Shown here: piece by piece, positions 1 to 6,893 of the stretch
Numbering within the stretch: the first letter of the stretch is position 1
Layout of the letters: the number at the start of each line of letters is the position of its first letter
Virus record (IMG/VR): IMGVR_UViG_3300042879_003010
Span: 1-36,568 of that record
DNA length: 36,568 nucleotides
Source: a virus
Strand: one strand, 5' to 3'
Translations under genes and position numbers: made by a program
The notes under the pieces: generated by a model
What the model saw: the letters and a program-made list of their open reading frames with translations, nothing else
Database searches by the model: none
Told to the model about the DNA's origin: nothing

Positions 1-98
1 CGCAGGAGCAGCGGGAGCCGCACCGTGTGCTGCTGTCGGCGCGGCTGTCGATCCAGGCGACGCAGCGGGCATTGACGTGGGACCGCCGACCTAGGTAG
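1..98 (+). CDS. C-terminal end of an unidentified gene (partial)
   Basis: An open frame enters from the left edge and stops at TAG 96-98, giving about 31 residues that end in LTWDRRPR. Its third codon positions are almost all G or C, as in the real genes here, whereas the frame ending at 92-94 is less biased. It runs rightwards and so converges on the leftward lysis genes. No family can be recognised from so short a tail. It is not in frame with the gene cut at the right end of the window, so there is no evidence that the two pieces are one gene across a circular join. Confidence 0.4.
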   Translation, partial: QEQREPHRVLLSARLSIQATQRALTWDRRPR

Positions 99-380
99 CC
101 TGTGGATGACTGCCCGCTTAGGATTATTGGTAAGAGACTACTTCCCTAATACAGCACAACATCTAGTGTGCTGTCGGGCTGTTTCCCTACTATACATTAT
201 CCGGGATGACGCAACATCGCAGGAACACGCCGCTAAGCCATTGGCTTCAAAGGCAATGCGTTGCGCGCTTTGTCTTGCGGCGGGGCTTCAACCGGCGTGC
301 CATCTATATCTAGATGCTTGCCCCGGACGCGCGGCCTATTTCGAGGGGGCACAGCAAGCCCCATGCCAAGGCGCCGCGTT
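99..380. other. AT-richer non-coding segment beyond the lysis genes
   Basis: About 280 bp lie between the partial gene at the left edge and the Rz1 stop. The first 150 bp are visibly richer in A and T than anything nearby. Open frames crossing it have poor codon bias and no ribosome site, so I call no gene. It contains a perfect 8-bp hairpin (152-175) and a smaller one (GGGGC/GCCCC, 346-362), neither followed by a T-run. Convergent transcription makes a termination or attachment role plausible, but neither is shown. Confidence 0.45.
152..175. repeat. Perfect inverted repeat, 8-bp arms, 8-nt loop
   Basis: ACAGCACA at 152-159 is exactly complementary to TGTGCTGT at 168-175. It is GC-moderate, has no U-tract on either side, and sits where rightward and leftward transcription should meet. 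It could be a weak bidirectional terminator or a protein-binding palindrome. The arms contain TGTGCTG, which only partly resembles the TGTGCA operator half-site of the switch region. Confidence 0.55.
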
Positions 381-596
381 CTACCGACACACCGCCCGGT
401 TGAACGCACGATCCGCCGCCATCGCGTCCATCAGGCGCGGCAGGGCGGCGCCAGGCGGCAGGGCGGCAAGCTCATCTGCCGCTTGCCGCTGAACGGCTGG
501 GGGGAACTCCGTCACCCGGGGGCATGGGCGGTCAGAAACGGCCGCCGCGCAGCCGGTCAAGAGCGCCATCGCGCTCAGCATCACGAGCCGCCGCAT
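381..596 (-). CDS. Rz1: Rz1-like outer-membrane spanin lipoprotein
   Basis: A 71-residue lipoprotein. It has a positively charged start (MRRL), a short hydrophobic stretch and a lipobox LTGC with the lipidated cysteine at residue 16. The rest is a short periplasmic domain that includes a proline pair near LAALPPG. The gene starts inside the upstream Rz-like gene in another frame and runs past its end, the classic nested Rz/Rz1 layout. In that system the o-spanin in the outer membrane joins the i-spanin to disrupt the outer membrane in the last step of lysis. The start is the ATG at 596; the longer frame upstream lacks a signal peptide. The call rests on architecture, since spanins diverge strongly in sequence. 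Confidence 0.75.
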   Translation of the reverse strand: MRRLVMLSAMALLTGCAAAVSDRPCPRVTEFPPAVQRQAADELAALPPGAALPRLMDAMAADRAFNRAVCR

Positions 597-744
597 TGCC
601 TGCCTCCCTTGCCTGTTCGCCCCTCGCCGCCGCCTCGGCCCGCAGCCCGTCCCTGCCCGCCCGCTGGCCCCGCAGGAACGCCGCCAACACCACTCCGACG
701 GCAGCGGCAACAGCGGCGACGTAGCCCCAGATGCGCGGGATCAC
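532..744 (-). CDS. Rz: Rz-like inner-membrane spanin
   Basis: About 70 residues. One N-terminal membrane segment (roughly residues 6-24, rich in A and V, beginning IWGYVAAV) is followed by a charged, alanine-rich periplasmic helix likely to form a coiled coil. This is the layout of an i-spanin. The start is placed at GTG 744, which overlaps the stop of the holin-like gene (GTGA); GTG codons at 750 and 756 are alternatives that add two or four residues. Its 3' part overlaps the start of the Rz1-like lipoprotein gene. At about 70 residues it is shorter than lambda Rz (153). Confidence 0.7.
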   Translation of the reverse strand: MIPRIWGYVAAVAAAVGVVLAAFLRGQRAGRDGLRAEAAARGEQAREAGNAAARDAERDGALDRLRGGRF

Positions 745-884
745 CCGCACCCCCACTCGCGCGCCCGCTCGGCTACCGCCTCAAGCCAGCCGGCCGCGAC
801 CAGCAGCCCGGCCGCGACGCCGGCCGCGATGTAAGCCGGCGCCATCAGCACCGCCCACGCGGCCCATCCTGCCGCCCGCCTCAC
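741..884 (-). CDS. Small holin-like membrane protein
   Basis: A 47-residue peptide. It has a basic N-terminus (MRRAAG), a long hydrophobic stretch from about residue 7 to 36 and a charged C-terminus. The start is GTG 884, which overlaps the endolysin stop as GTGA; its own stop overlaps the Rz start in the same way. Its position between endolysin and spanins, its small size and its single (possibly double) membrane span fit a holin or pinholin. The endolysin itself carries a C-terminal membrane anchor, so this peptide could instead modulate its release. Function is inferred from position. Confidence 0.6.
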   Translation of the reverse strand: MRRAAGWAAWAVLMAPAYIAAGVAAGLLVAAGWLEAVAERAREWGCG

Positions 885-1573
885 AGCACGCCCGCCATGC
901 GCCGCGTCCGCTGCCACTGGCGCCAGATCACCCACGCGGCCCCGGCGGCGATCAGTGCGACCACCACCCACGGCCCGAACCGCCCGAGCGTCTCGCCGAT
1001 CGCCGGCACATGCGGCAGCATCTCCGCCAGCGTCACGCTGCCGACTGCCACGCCGGCCACCTGCGCCCCCGTCTGCGCCGCAGGCTGCTCCGGCAGCGGC
1101 GCGGGCGCCAGGTCAAAGCCCGCCATGCGGAGGCCCTCGTCAAGCGTGGCGTCGGTCCACCCGTAATGCGTGAACGGCCAGCGCAGCCCGGCCTCGTGCT
1201 CGGCGATCGCGACCAGCAGGACGCGCATGGTCCGCACGTCCTGGACCGCGATCTCCTCGTTCGCCCCGAGGCCGAGCTCACGCGCGACGCGGGCGATATA
1301 GGCGCCCGTGTCCTGGGTGTATGCCTGCCCGTTCGCCTCGCCTCGCGGCGGCGCCCATCGGGTGATGATGCCGGAGACCGTCTTGATGCGGTCCCGCTCG
1401 GCGTAGGTCATGATCTGCCGGGCGGCGGCGCGGAAGCCGTGCTCCGGGGTGGCGAAGCGGGCAAAGCCGTTCTCCCCCCTGCCCTGCTGCCCCTGCCACT
1501 GCACCCTCTCGACGAAGCGCAGGTTCCCGGGGTTGTTGTTCCGCACCGCCAGCGGTGCCCGTCGCGTGGTCAT
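881..1573 (-). CDS. Peptidoglycan hydrolase (P5-like endolysin) with C-terminal membrane anchor
   Basis: 230 residues. The N-terminal domain carries the RNNNPGNLR signature (residues 11-19), then a W-G pair, ARFATPEHGFRA (38-49) and IITRWAPP (69-76). These are typical of phage lytic enzymes annotated as structural protein P5 or muramidase-like. A Pro/Ala-rich linker near residue 160 leads to a strongly hydrophobic segment at about 200-217 (PWVVVALIAAGAAW) and a basic tail, so the enzyme is probably anchored in the inner membrane with the catalytic domain outside. The start is ATG 1573, overlapping the preceding stop as ATGA. It heads the lysis cassette. Glycosidase versus transglycosylase cannot be decided from the motifs. 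Confidence 0.8.
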   Translation of the reverse strand: MTTRRAPLAVRNNNPGNLRFVERVQWQGQQGRGENGFARFATPEHGFRAAARQIMTYAERDRIKTVSGIITRWAPPRGEANGQAYTQDTGAYIARVARELGLGANEEIAVQDVRTMRVLLVAIAEHEAGLRWPFTHYGWTDATLDEGLRMAGFDLAPAPLPEQPAAQTGAQVAGVAVGSVTLAEMLPHVPAIGETLGRFGPWVVVALIAAGAAWVIWRQWQRTRRMAGVL

Positions 1574-1788
1574 GCCTCGCCTTCCTCTTGCTCCGCCGGC
1601 ACGAAGGCCGGCACGTTGTCATCGTCGCGGATCAGTTCCCGCCTTCCGCACTCACAGCACGTCCACCGTTCCGCCGGCCGCGCGTATTCGATGGCGCCCT
1701 GCCAGCCGCACGCTAGGCAAATGGCGTCGCTGGTAAACCGGATGCCTACGCCAGCCCGCGCGCGGCGCCGCAGATCATGCCGCCGCAC
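1570..1788 (-). CDS. Zinc-ribbon protein
   Basis: About 72 residues from GTG 1788. ATG 1842 in the same frame would add 18 residues but would overlap the upstream gene by 68 bp. The centre has two CxxC knuckles (CLACGWQG and CCECGRREL) spaced by about 18 residues, which is a zinc-ribbon. The C-terminus is very acidic (ELIRDDDN, EQEEGEA). It sits between the metallophosphoesterase and the endolysin with overlaps on both sides, so it is co-translated with them. Such ribbons bind nucleic acid or protein; the role here is unknown. Confidence 0.65.
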   Translation of the reverse strand: MRRHDLRRRARAGVGIRFTSDAICLACGWQGAIEYARPAERWTCCECGRRELIRDDDNVPAFVPAEQEEGEA

Positions 1789-2893
1789 CGGCCCGCACCC
1801 GGACACGAGGCTTGCGAAGCCATGCGAGGTAGTCAGCGCCATCGCCGGCGTCGCTGAAGCATCGGATCCGCCAATCGCTTGGCGAGCATACCGCGACGAT
1901 GGATTGCCCTCGGTCCTGCTGTTGTCCGAAGCCGCTCACATGCGCGTAGCTGTCGAGCGCCTTGTAGCCGCGCGCTCGGGCCAGCCACGACACGCGGCCC
2001 GTGTGTTCGTCCTGTTCCTCAGCCAGCGCGAAGGTGTGCCGATGTGCTGCGATGTAGATGTCTGCTTCTTGCCCGCCGAGTTTCGCCCGACGCATCGGCG
2101 CGTGCAGCTTGTTCCACATGCTCGACCCGGGGAAGTCGTGCGCGGCCTCGATCTTCCACGACGCCTCGCCGCAGGCGACGACGAACTGCGCGGACCAATC
2201 GACCACTGGCGTGCCGCTTGCGATCCATCTCAGCGGGTCGCCCGCACCGGACCACATGTCGTGATTGCCCCTCAACAGCAGGAGCCAGCCGGGGCGCTTG
2301 AGCATCCATTCTGCGAAGCGCCAGGCGTCGCTTGCTGTCGTGCCCTGCTCTGCGTAGAGGCGTTGCAGTCGGCCGATCCAGTTGTTCGTCCAGTCCCCCA
2401 TGCCGACGCCGAAAATGCGCTGCTCCGGCCCCATGAGAGACAGGTGTCGCTCCAGCGTCGGCAGGTCGCATCCGTCATCGTCCGCGTGCGGATCGCCGAC
2501 GAACATCAGGGCAAAGGGCTCAGTCCCGTGGACTTCGAAGCGCATCCACCGCTTTGCGTCTGCGCTGGCCCGCTTCCGTAGGAATGCGGCCTTGCGCCGC
2601 TGGATCAGGTCCTCGACGGGCTCATGCGATGGCGGCAGGTCGGGCGTCGTGAAGGGGCGCTGTTCTTGCTGCGCTGCGAGTGCCCAGTCCGGCACGCGCC
2701 CGAGTTGTTCCTTGATCGAGCGCAGGCGGTTGTGCAGCGTGGCCGCTGGCATGCCGAGCCGCTGGGCGGCGATCGCCACCGCCCCGAGCCCGTTCCCTGT
2801 GCTTCCTGGCGGCCGATACCCTTCGCGCAGCGCGCGCTCGACTTCGCGGAGAGATCGCTCCGCTTCGAGTAAGGAAAGCGGAGGCGCTGGCAT
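1775..2893 (-). CDS. Metallophosphoesterase with N-terminal helix-turn-helix
   Basis: 372 residues. Calcineurin-type phosphoesterase motifs appear in order: GDPHAD (133-138), GMGDW (164-168), RGNHD (208-212), AHDFPG (251-256) and AHRHT (283-287), so the two-metal site appears complete. Residues 1-110 are extra: a helical segment around 35-65 (GAVAIAAQRLGMPAATLHNR) reads as a helix-turn-helix. This suggests a DNA- or RNA-directed phosphodiesterase or nuclease; substrate is unknown. The start is ATG 2893, preceded by GAGAGGA inside the end of the previous gene. It sits among late genes next to lysis, not with replication genes, which is unusual for a DNA-repair type enzyme. Confidence 0.85.
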   Translation of the reverse strand: MPAPPLSLLEAERSLREVERALREGYRPPGSTGNGLGAVAIAAQRLGMPAATLHNRLRSIKEQLGRVPDWALAAQQEQRPFTTPDLPPSHEPVEDLIQRRKAAFLRKRASADAKRWMRFEVHGTEPFALMFVGDPHADDDGCDLPTLERHLSLMGPEQRIFGVGMGDWTNNWIGRLQRLYAEQGTTASDAWRFAEWMLKRPGWLLLLRGNHDMWSGAGDPLRWIASGTPVVDWSAQFVVACGEASWKIEAAHDFPGSSMWNKLHAPMRRAKLGGQEADIYIAAHRHTFALAEEQDEHTGRVSWLARARGYKALDSYAHVSGFGQQQDRGQSIVAVCSPSDWRIRCFSDAGDGADYLAWLRKPRVRVRAGAAA

Positions 2894-2896
2894 GTG

Positions 2897-3064
2897 TCAT
2901 TCCTCTCGCTTGATCGGCGCAGCGGGCAGCCTGTAAGGGCAGTCAGCGCGCGTGAAGTCGCCATCGGGCGGACAGCCGCACCTCGCGACCACACCGCCGA
3001 GCGCGACGCCATCAGCGGACACGGCAGGCCAGCGCGGCAGGCCGGATCGAGGGAGTGGCGTCAT
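2897..3064 (-). CDS. Small cysteine-containing hypothetical protein
   Basis: 55 residues from ATG 3064, which overlaps the preceding stop as ATGA. It has three cysteines in the segment CGCPPDGDFTRADC, possibly a metal site or disulfide pair, and no hydrophobic segment. Its last codons supply the ribosome site of the metallophosphoesterase. No family was recognised. Confidence 0.55.
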   Translation of the reverse strand: MTPLPRSGLPRWPAVSADGVALGGVVARCGCPPDGDFTRADCPYRLPAAPIKREE

Positions 3065-3327
3065 TGGCGGATCAGCCCGACCGCGAGGCCAGCCGCCAGG
3101 ATGGCGAGCAGGCCGGTGGTGACGACGCGGACGGTCGTCTCGTAGGCTGTCTTGCGTGCCGATCGCCAAGCATCCAGCAGCCCGCGAAGGCTGCGGATAT
3201 CGGTCGCCGCTGTCTCGTCATGCAGCCCGAGTTCCCGAAGCGCCTCGCGCGCGCCGAGCTTCGCCGCGTTCGCCATCGCGCGCTCAAGCTGCACGACGGT
3301 TAGTGTGATGGTTTCTTCGTGTTTCAT
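3061..3327 (-). CDS. Small protein with C-terminal membrane segment (DUF6127-like)
   Basis: 88 residues from ATG 3327; the longer frame upstream is basic shadow sequence. An amphipathic N-terminal half (LTVVQLERAMANAAKLGARE) is followed by SLRGLLDAWRSARKTAYETTV and a C-terminal membrane segment (TTGLLAILAAGLAVGL). The AWR-AR-TA stretch before a terminal membrane helix resembles proteins annotated DUF6127 in alphaproteobacterial phages, as far as I recall. It could be a second holin or antiholin, since it lies upstream of the lysis genes with one membrane span and the rest on one face. Function unproven. Confidence 0.6.
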   Translation of the reverse strand: MKHEETITLTVVQLERAMANAAKLGAREALRELGLHDETAATDIRSLRGLLDAWRSARKTAYETTVRVVTTGLLAILAAGLAVGLIRQ

Positions 3328-3335
3328 GGCGAGCC

Positions 3336-3650
3336 TCAGAGGTCCGAGGCTGCGATGAACAGCGCGTCGATTTCGGCTTCCGTCAGGCCGAGCGCCGCGC
3401 CGATGCCGATCACGAGCGCCGCGTCTCGGCGGACCTCGTGGGCGTATTCCCATTCGATCTGCGCTGTCCGCCCAGCTTGGGCGATGGCGGCGTCCACGTC
3501 GTCGAGCTTGCCGATGGCTTCGAGCGCGAGCCGCGCTTGCCGCATCGCTACGGCGGCCGGGACTTGCGGCGGAGGAGGCGCTACCGGCTCCGGCACAAAG
3601 TCCGGGTCGATGGTAGTCTCGCCCGTGGCGATGTTGTAGATCGTTCGCAT
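3336..3650 (-). CDS. Tail-fibre-associated hypothetical protein
   Basis: 104 residues from ATG 3650, which lies two bases past the tail fibre stop. The N-terminus (MRTIYNIATGETTIDPDFVP) followed by a proline run (PVAPPPPQVP) and helices resembles the layout of small tail-fibre assembly proteins that follow fibre genes in many phages. An upstream ATG in frame (3704) would extend it into the fibre gene and is not needed. A chaperone role for the fibre is inferred from position and layout only. Confidence 0.55.
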   Translation of the reverse strand: MRTIYNIATGETTIDPDFVPEPVAPPPPQVPAAVAMRQARLALEAIGKLDDVDAAIAQAGRTAQIEWEYAHEVRRDAALVIGIGAALGLTEAEIDALFIAASDL

Positions 3651-3651
3651 G

Positions 3652-4596
3652 TCAGCGCCTCCACTTGAGCACGAAGGAACCAGCGTCGAATGTGTCGGTG
3701 CCAACGCGCGTCACGCGGAAGCGGTCCAGCGTCGCGCCTAGGTCCACCCGGCCGCCACCGACCGAGGTAACGCCCTGCCGGGATACCGCATGAGATGAAA
3801 CCCAGATATTCCCTGTCATCCGGGCGAACATTACAATACCAGAGAGCCCGGCGCTGCCCGCCGCGCCGACCCGAAAGCCATTTGTGGACGCAGAAAACCC
3901 CGTGCCGATTGACGCTGCCGTATCGTACCCCGTCGTCACAAAGCCCGTGGAAATGCCAAGTTGTATAAGCAGATCATCTAAACCACTCAGCGAAATGCCG
4001 TCTACAAAGCAATCGAGATAGTTCGCCCAACTGGGGATAGACACCACGTCATGCGCGGTGCCCGAGGTCGTGGCGATGACGGCGGACACCCCGCCGCGAA
4101 GTTCGTTGTCCGCGCCGTCCACATACTGCTTCGTCGCCGCGCCCAGCGCCGCGCTAGGGTCGGCGTTTAGGATCAGCGCCCCCGAGAGCGTGCCGCCGAT
4201 CAGGGCCAGCCGCAGCGCGTCCTGCGCGTCCACATACGCCTTGCGGGCCGCCTGGTTCGCGAGCGTCGGGTCGCTGGCCGGCAGGACGCAGGGGGCCGAC
4301 AGCGTCGCCCCCGCCGCCGTCACCCCGCCGGTCACGGTCAGGGCCGCGGGCAGCGTCAGGTTGTTGCTGCCATCAAACGACAGCGCGGACAGCCCGAGCG
4401 TTGCCCGGCCTGCCGATGCGTCGATGTCGTCCAGGAGGCCGCGGCTCCAGGATGTCGTCTCCCCGCGCGTCAGGCTGGCGGTGAGGGCCAGCGCGATGTC
4501 CGAGAAGTTCGCGTTGACGGCCGTGGGGCTCGCCACCGTGCCGGCGACGAATGGCGCCTCCGGCAGACTGTAGTTCTGGTTCGTGTCGCGAGGCAT
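3652..4596 (-). CDS. Tail fibre protein
   Basis: 314 residues from ATG 4596. The N-terminus (PTAVNANFSDIALALTASLT) is a common fibre attachment pattern. Two KxYVDxxD repeats follow (KAYVDAQDALRLAL at about 118 and KQYVDGADNELRG at about 154), typical of trimeric phage fibre shafts. The C-terminal half (about 180-314) is Ser/Gly/Thr-rich beta-type sequence ending in FVLKWRR and is likely the receptor-binding tip. The DNA coding for this half (about 3655-4060) is clearly less GC-rich than the shaft, a sign of module exchange. It lies between the internal virion proteins and its small follower gene. Confidence 0.8.
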   Translation of the reverse strand: MPRDTNQNYSLPEAPFVAGTVASPTAVNANFSDIALALTASLTRGETTSWSRGLLDDIDASAGRATLGLSALSFDGSNNLTLPAALTVTGGVTAAGATLSAPCVLPASDPTLANQAARKAYVDAQDALRLALIGGTLSGALILNADPSAALGAATKQYVDGADNELRGGVSAVIATTSGTAHDVVSIPSWANYLDCFVDGISLSGLDDLLIQLGISTGFVTTGYDTAASIGTGFSASTNGFRVGAAGSAGLSGIVMFARMTGNIWVSSHAVSRQGVTSVGGGRVDLGATLDRFRVTRVGTDTFDAGSFVLKWRR

Positions 4597-4642
4597 GGAT
4601 TTTTCCCGTGCTCTGTCGCCCCGCCTGTGCTAGCCGCGGGGG

Positions 4643-4918
4643 ATGGAGTTTGCCTGGAGAGTGATCGAGAAGATCGCTTACGCGCTGCCAATCATGCTGG
4701 CGGTCACCGGCGTGGTCGGTTTCTGCATCGGCTTTCTGTCCGCTATCGCGCCGTGGCTGGAGGAAGTCCGGGACCGTCGTATTGCCCGCCGACATTCCCG
4801 GCGCCTCGTTGCAGCGATCGCGCGAGCGACCCGGAAAGGCGGCCTCGCGCTGCATCTGCAAGCTCACGCTCGACAAGGGCACGGGCGAGCCGAACCCGCT
4901 CGTCCGCATTCGTCGTGA
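4643..4918 (+). CDS. Possible opposite-strand small membrane protein (doubtful)
   Basis: An open frame of 91 codons that begins in the 146-bp gap between the tail fibre start and the next leftward gene, then runs antisense into that gene. The first 47 residues look real: MEFAWRVIEKIAYA, a membrane segment (LPIMLAVTGVVGFCIGFLSAI), then EEVRDRRIARRHSRR. The remainder reads like shadow sequence. GGGGG lies just before the ATG as a possible ribosome site. It may be a small membrane protein with a non-functional tail, or chance. Confidence 0.35.
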   Translation: MEFAWRVIEKIAYALPIMLAVTGVVGFCIGFLSAIAPWLEEVRDRRIARRHSRRLVAAIARATRKGGLALHLQAHARQGHGRAEPARPHSS

Positions 4919-6893
4919 ACAGGATCCGCCCATAGTCGCCGGCATTGCGCTCAAGGTTCCGCGCGCGACCGCCGCGGCTCATCTGCTCTTGCAGCACCTG
5001 CGCCGTATAGTCCGTTCCCCCGAACCGCTGGGCACGCAGCAGCGCACCGAGGTTCAAGCCGCTATCGTTCGGCTCTGCCCCCATGAGGCTGCCGAGGATT
5101 GGGCCGCGGGGCGGGTTCGCCAAGTCCTCGCGGCGCGCGGTCAACGGCATGGTCGGGCTGCCGCTGGCAGGGTTCACGGCACGGTTGGTCTGCGCGATGG
5201 CGGTTTCCTGCTCCAACATGCGGGCGAACTGCCGGAACTCCTCATCGCTGTTGAAGGCGGCGCGTAGCCGCTCGCGGACAAGCTCGGAGCCGAACATCTG
5301 ACGGACGCGCGTGGCTTCCGCGCCATCCGCAGACGCATTCACCCTGTCCATCAGGCCGCGCGCCACGCCGAGCCGGAAGAACTCTTGTTCGCCGGGAGTA
5401 AGCCGGGCGATCTCTCGCGCCGAAACATCTGCCTGCTCGGCGCCGTCTGATAGTATCCGCCTGCCAAGCCTCATGGCGTCCATAAGGTAGGAAGGCCCGG
5501 CCCATGCGTCGAGAGCTTGAGCGTATACGGGGAACCTGTCGCGCAAGATCGAGACGAGCTCAGACCGCTGCCGTTCATACTGCAAGCCAAGTTGAGTGGG
5601 TCGGCCCGTTTGCGGGTTGACATTTTCGCGCGACAACTCGTCGAGGCCACGCTTCACTGCGTCGAAAAGCCGCAGGTTCTCCATGCGGCCCTCAAGCACC
5701 CATTGGCCATTCTCGCCGCGGACGGCCCCCACGCTTTCGGGATCGAACAGGAACCGTTGCGCTTGCGCTGGCGCTTCACCTTCACGGATGGCTTGGAGGT
5801 AGAGCGCGCGCCCTTCCTCTTCCATCACATTGAGGCCGCGTCGCAAGGCTTCCTGGCCGACGCGCCCGCCGACGATCGGCTCAAGGCTCTCGACGACAGT
5901 CCCCGGCACGCGAATGTTCCACGCGCGATCATACAGCGGACGCGCACCCTGGCTGCGCTGATCCAGCAGCGCCTGCATCTCGGCCCGGTAATCGTCGGCA
6001 TTGATCGTGCGCCGGATGGTATCGCGCAGCCGTTCCGCCTGCGCCGGGCCACTGCGCTCGGCAAGCAGTTCCGTCGCGCGGCGCTGCCCCTCGCCAGGCA
6101 TGCGCGCGATCGCCGCGCCCGCCTGCCGGGTGTTCTCCCCGACCAGATCGACGATGCCGACAGGCGCCGTGCCTGCCTCCTCTGCACGACGAAGCACCTC
6201 AGCCGGCGTGACGGCATCGCGCTCGAAGTCGCGCAATGCCAGACGCTGGGCCGGGGCCGTGCGGTCTACCATCCCCGTCATCCGGCCGACGAGATTGCCG
6301 ACCCCCGCGGCGCCTGCCATCGCGGGTGGCACTGCTGCCCCGATAGCGCCGCCAAGAAGCGCGCCCTCCGCCGCGTTCATCGCGCGAGGAACCGCGCCGC
6401 CCTCGCCCTGCCCGAAGCCGGCGACGCCGCCCAATGTCGCCCCTGTGACTGCGCTGCGCGCCATGGCGCCCGGCATGGACCCAGCCGACCCCATGAACCG
6501 CAGCGGCACAGCAGCCCCGCCCGCGATCTGGCCCGCAACGGACAGCATGGGATTGCGCTGGTCAAAGCCCGCGTCACGATCTCGCTCGGACTGAAGATTG
6601 GCCGCGTACCGCTCGCCCCAGCTGCCAGGCTGACCAGTCACCGCGCCGACGGTGGCATTGCCCGCCGCCGCGAGCTCGTCCGCGAAGTTGAACGAGGCGC
6701 CGCGTGCCAGGGTCCGAACGGCATTGTCCGCGAGCCCCAGGCCGGTGCCAGCGAACAGGCGCAGGAACTCGCCGGTCGTCATCGGCGATCGAGGTTCCTC
6801 GGTTACGCGGAATGCCCCCCACTGGTCACGCGGAGGCGGCGGCTCGGCGTTCACGATGGGGAACGCAGCCCACTGATCGGCGCTGTTGGTCAT
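4743..6893 (-). CDS. Large internal virion (ejection-type) protein
   Basis: 716 residues from ATG 6893, overlapping the previous stop as ATGA. N-terminal repeats DQWAAF and DQWGAF (residues 6-11 and 23-28) precede a Gly/Ala-rich low-complexity region (about 120-200: GATLGGVAGFGQGEGG, GALLGGAIGAAV) that could be membrane-active. The rest is long, charged and helical. Such large alanine/glycine-rich proteins between fibre and adaptor genes in podoviruses are usually internal core or DNA-ejection proteins. No enzymatic motif was found. The assignment rests on composition and position. Confidence 0.6.
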   Translation of the reverse strand: MTNSADQWAAFPIVNAEPPPPRDQWGAFRVTEEPRSPMTTGEFLRLFAGTGLGLADNAVRTLARGASFNFADELAAAGNATVGAVTGQPGSWGERYAANLQSERDRDAGFDQRNPMLSVAGQIAGGAAVPLRFMGSAGSMPGAMARSAVTGATLGGVAGFGQGEGGAVPRAMNAAEGALLGGAIGAAVPPAMAGAAGVGNLVGRMTGMVDRTAPAQRLALRDFERDAVTPAEVLRRAEEAGTAPVGIVDLVGENTRQAGAAIARMPGEGQRRATELLAERSGPAQAERLRDTIRRTINADDYRAEMQALLDQRSQGARPLYDRAWNIRVPGTVVESLEPIVGGRVGQEALRRGLNVMEEEGRALYLQAIREGEAPAQAQRFLFDPESVGAVRGENGQWVLEGRMENLRLFDAVKRGLDELSRENVNPQTGRPTQLGLQYERQRSELVSILRDRFPVYAQALDAWAGPSYLMDAMRLGRRILSDGAEQADVSAREIARLTPGEQEFFRLGVARGLMDRVNASADGAEATRVRQMFGSELVRERLRAAFNSDEEFRQFARMLEQETAIAQTNRAVNPASGSPTMPLTARREDLANPPRGPILGSLMGAEPNDSGLNLGALLRAQRFGGTDYTAQVLQEQMSRGGRARNLERNAGDYGRILFTTNADERVRLARALVERELADAARGRLSGSLARSLQRGAGNVGGQYDGPGLPPATAR

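Noticed and set aside
240-380. tRNA gene in the left non-coding segment
   Set aside because: No cloverleaf, anticodon stem or T-loop consensus could be drawn on either strand.
731-2581. Long rightward open frame (616 codons) across the lysis and phosphoesterase genes
   Set aside because: It is the complement of well-supported leftward genes with recognisable motifs; its translation is Pro/Arg/His-rich shadow sequence typical of GC-rich DNA.
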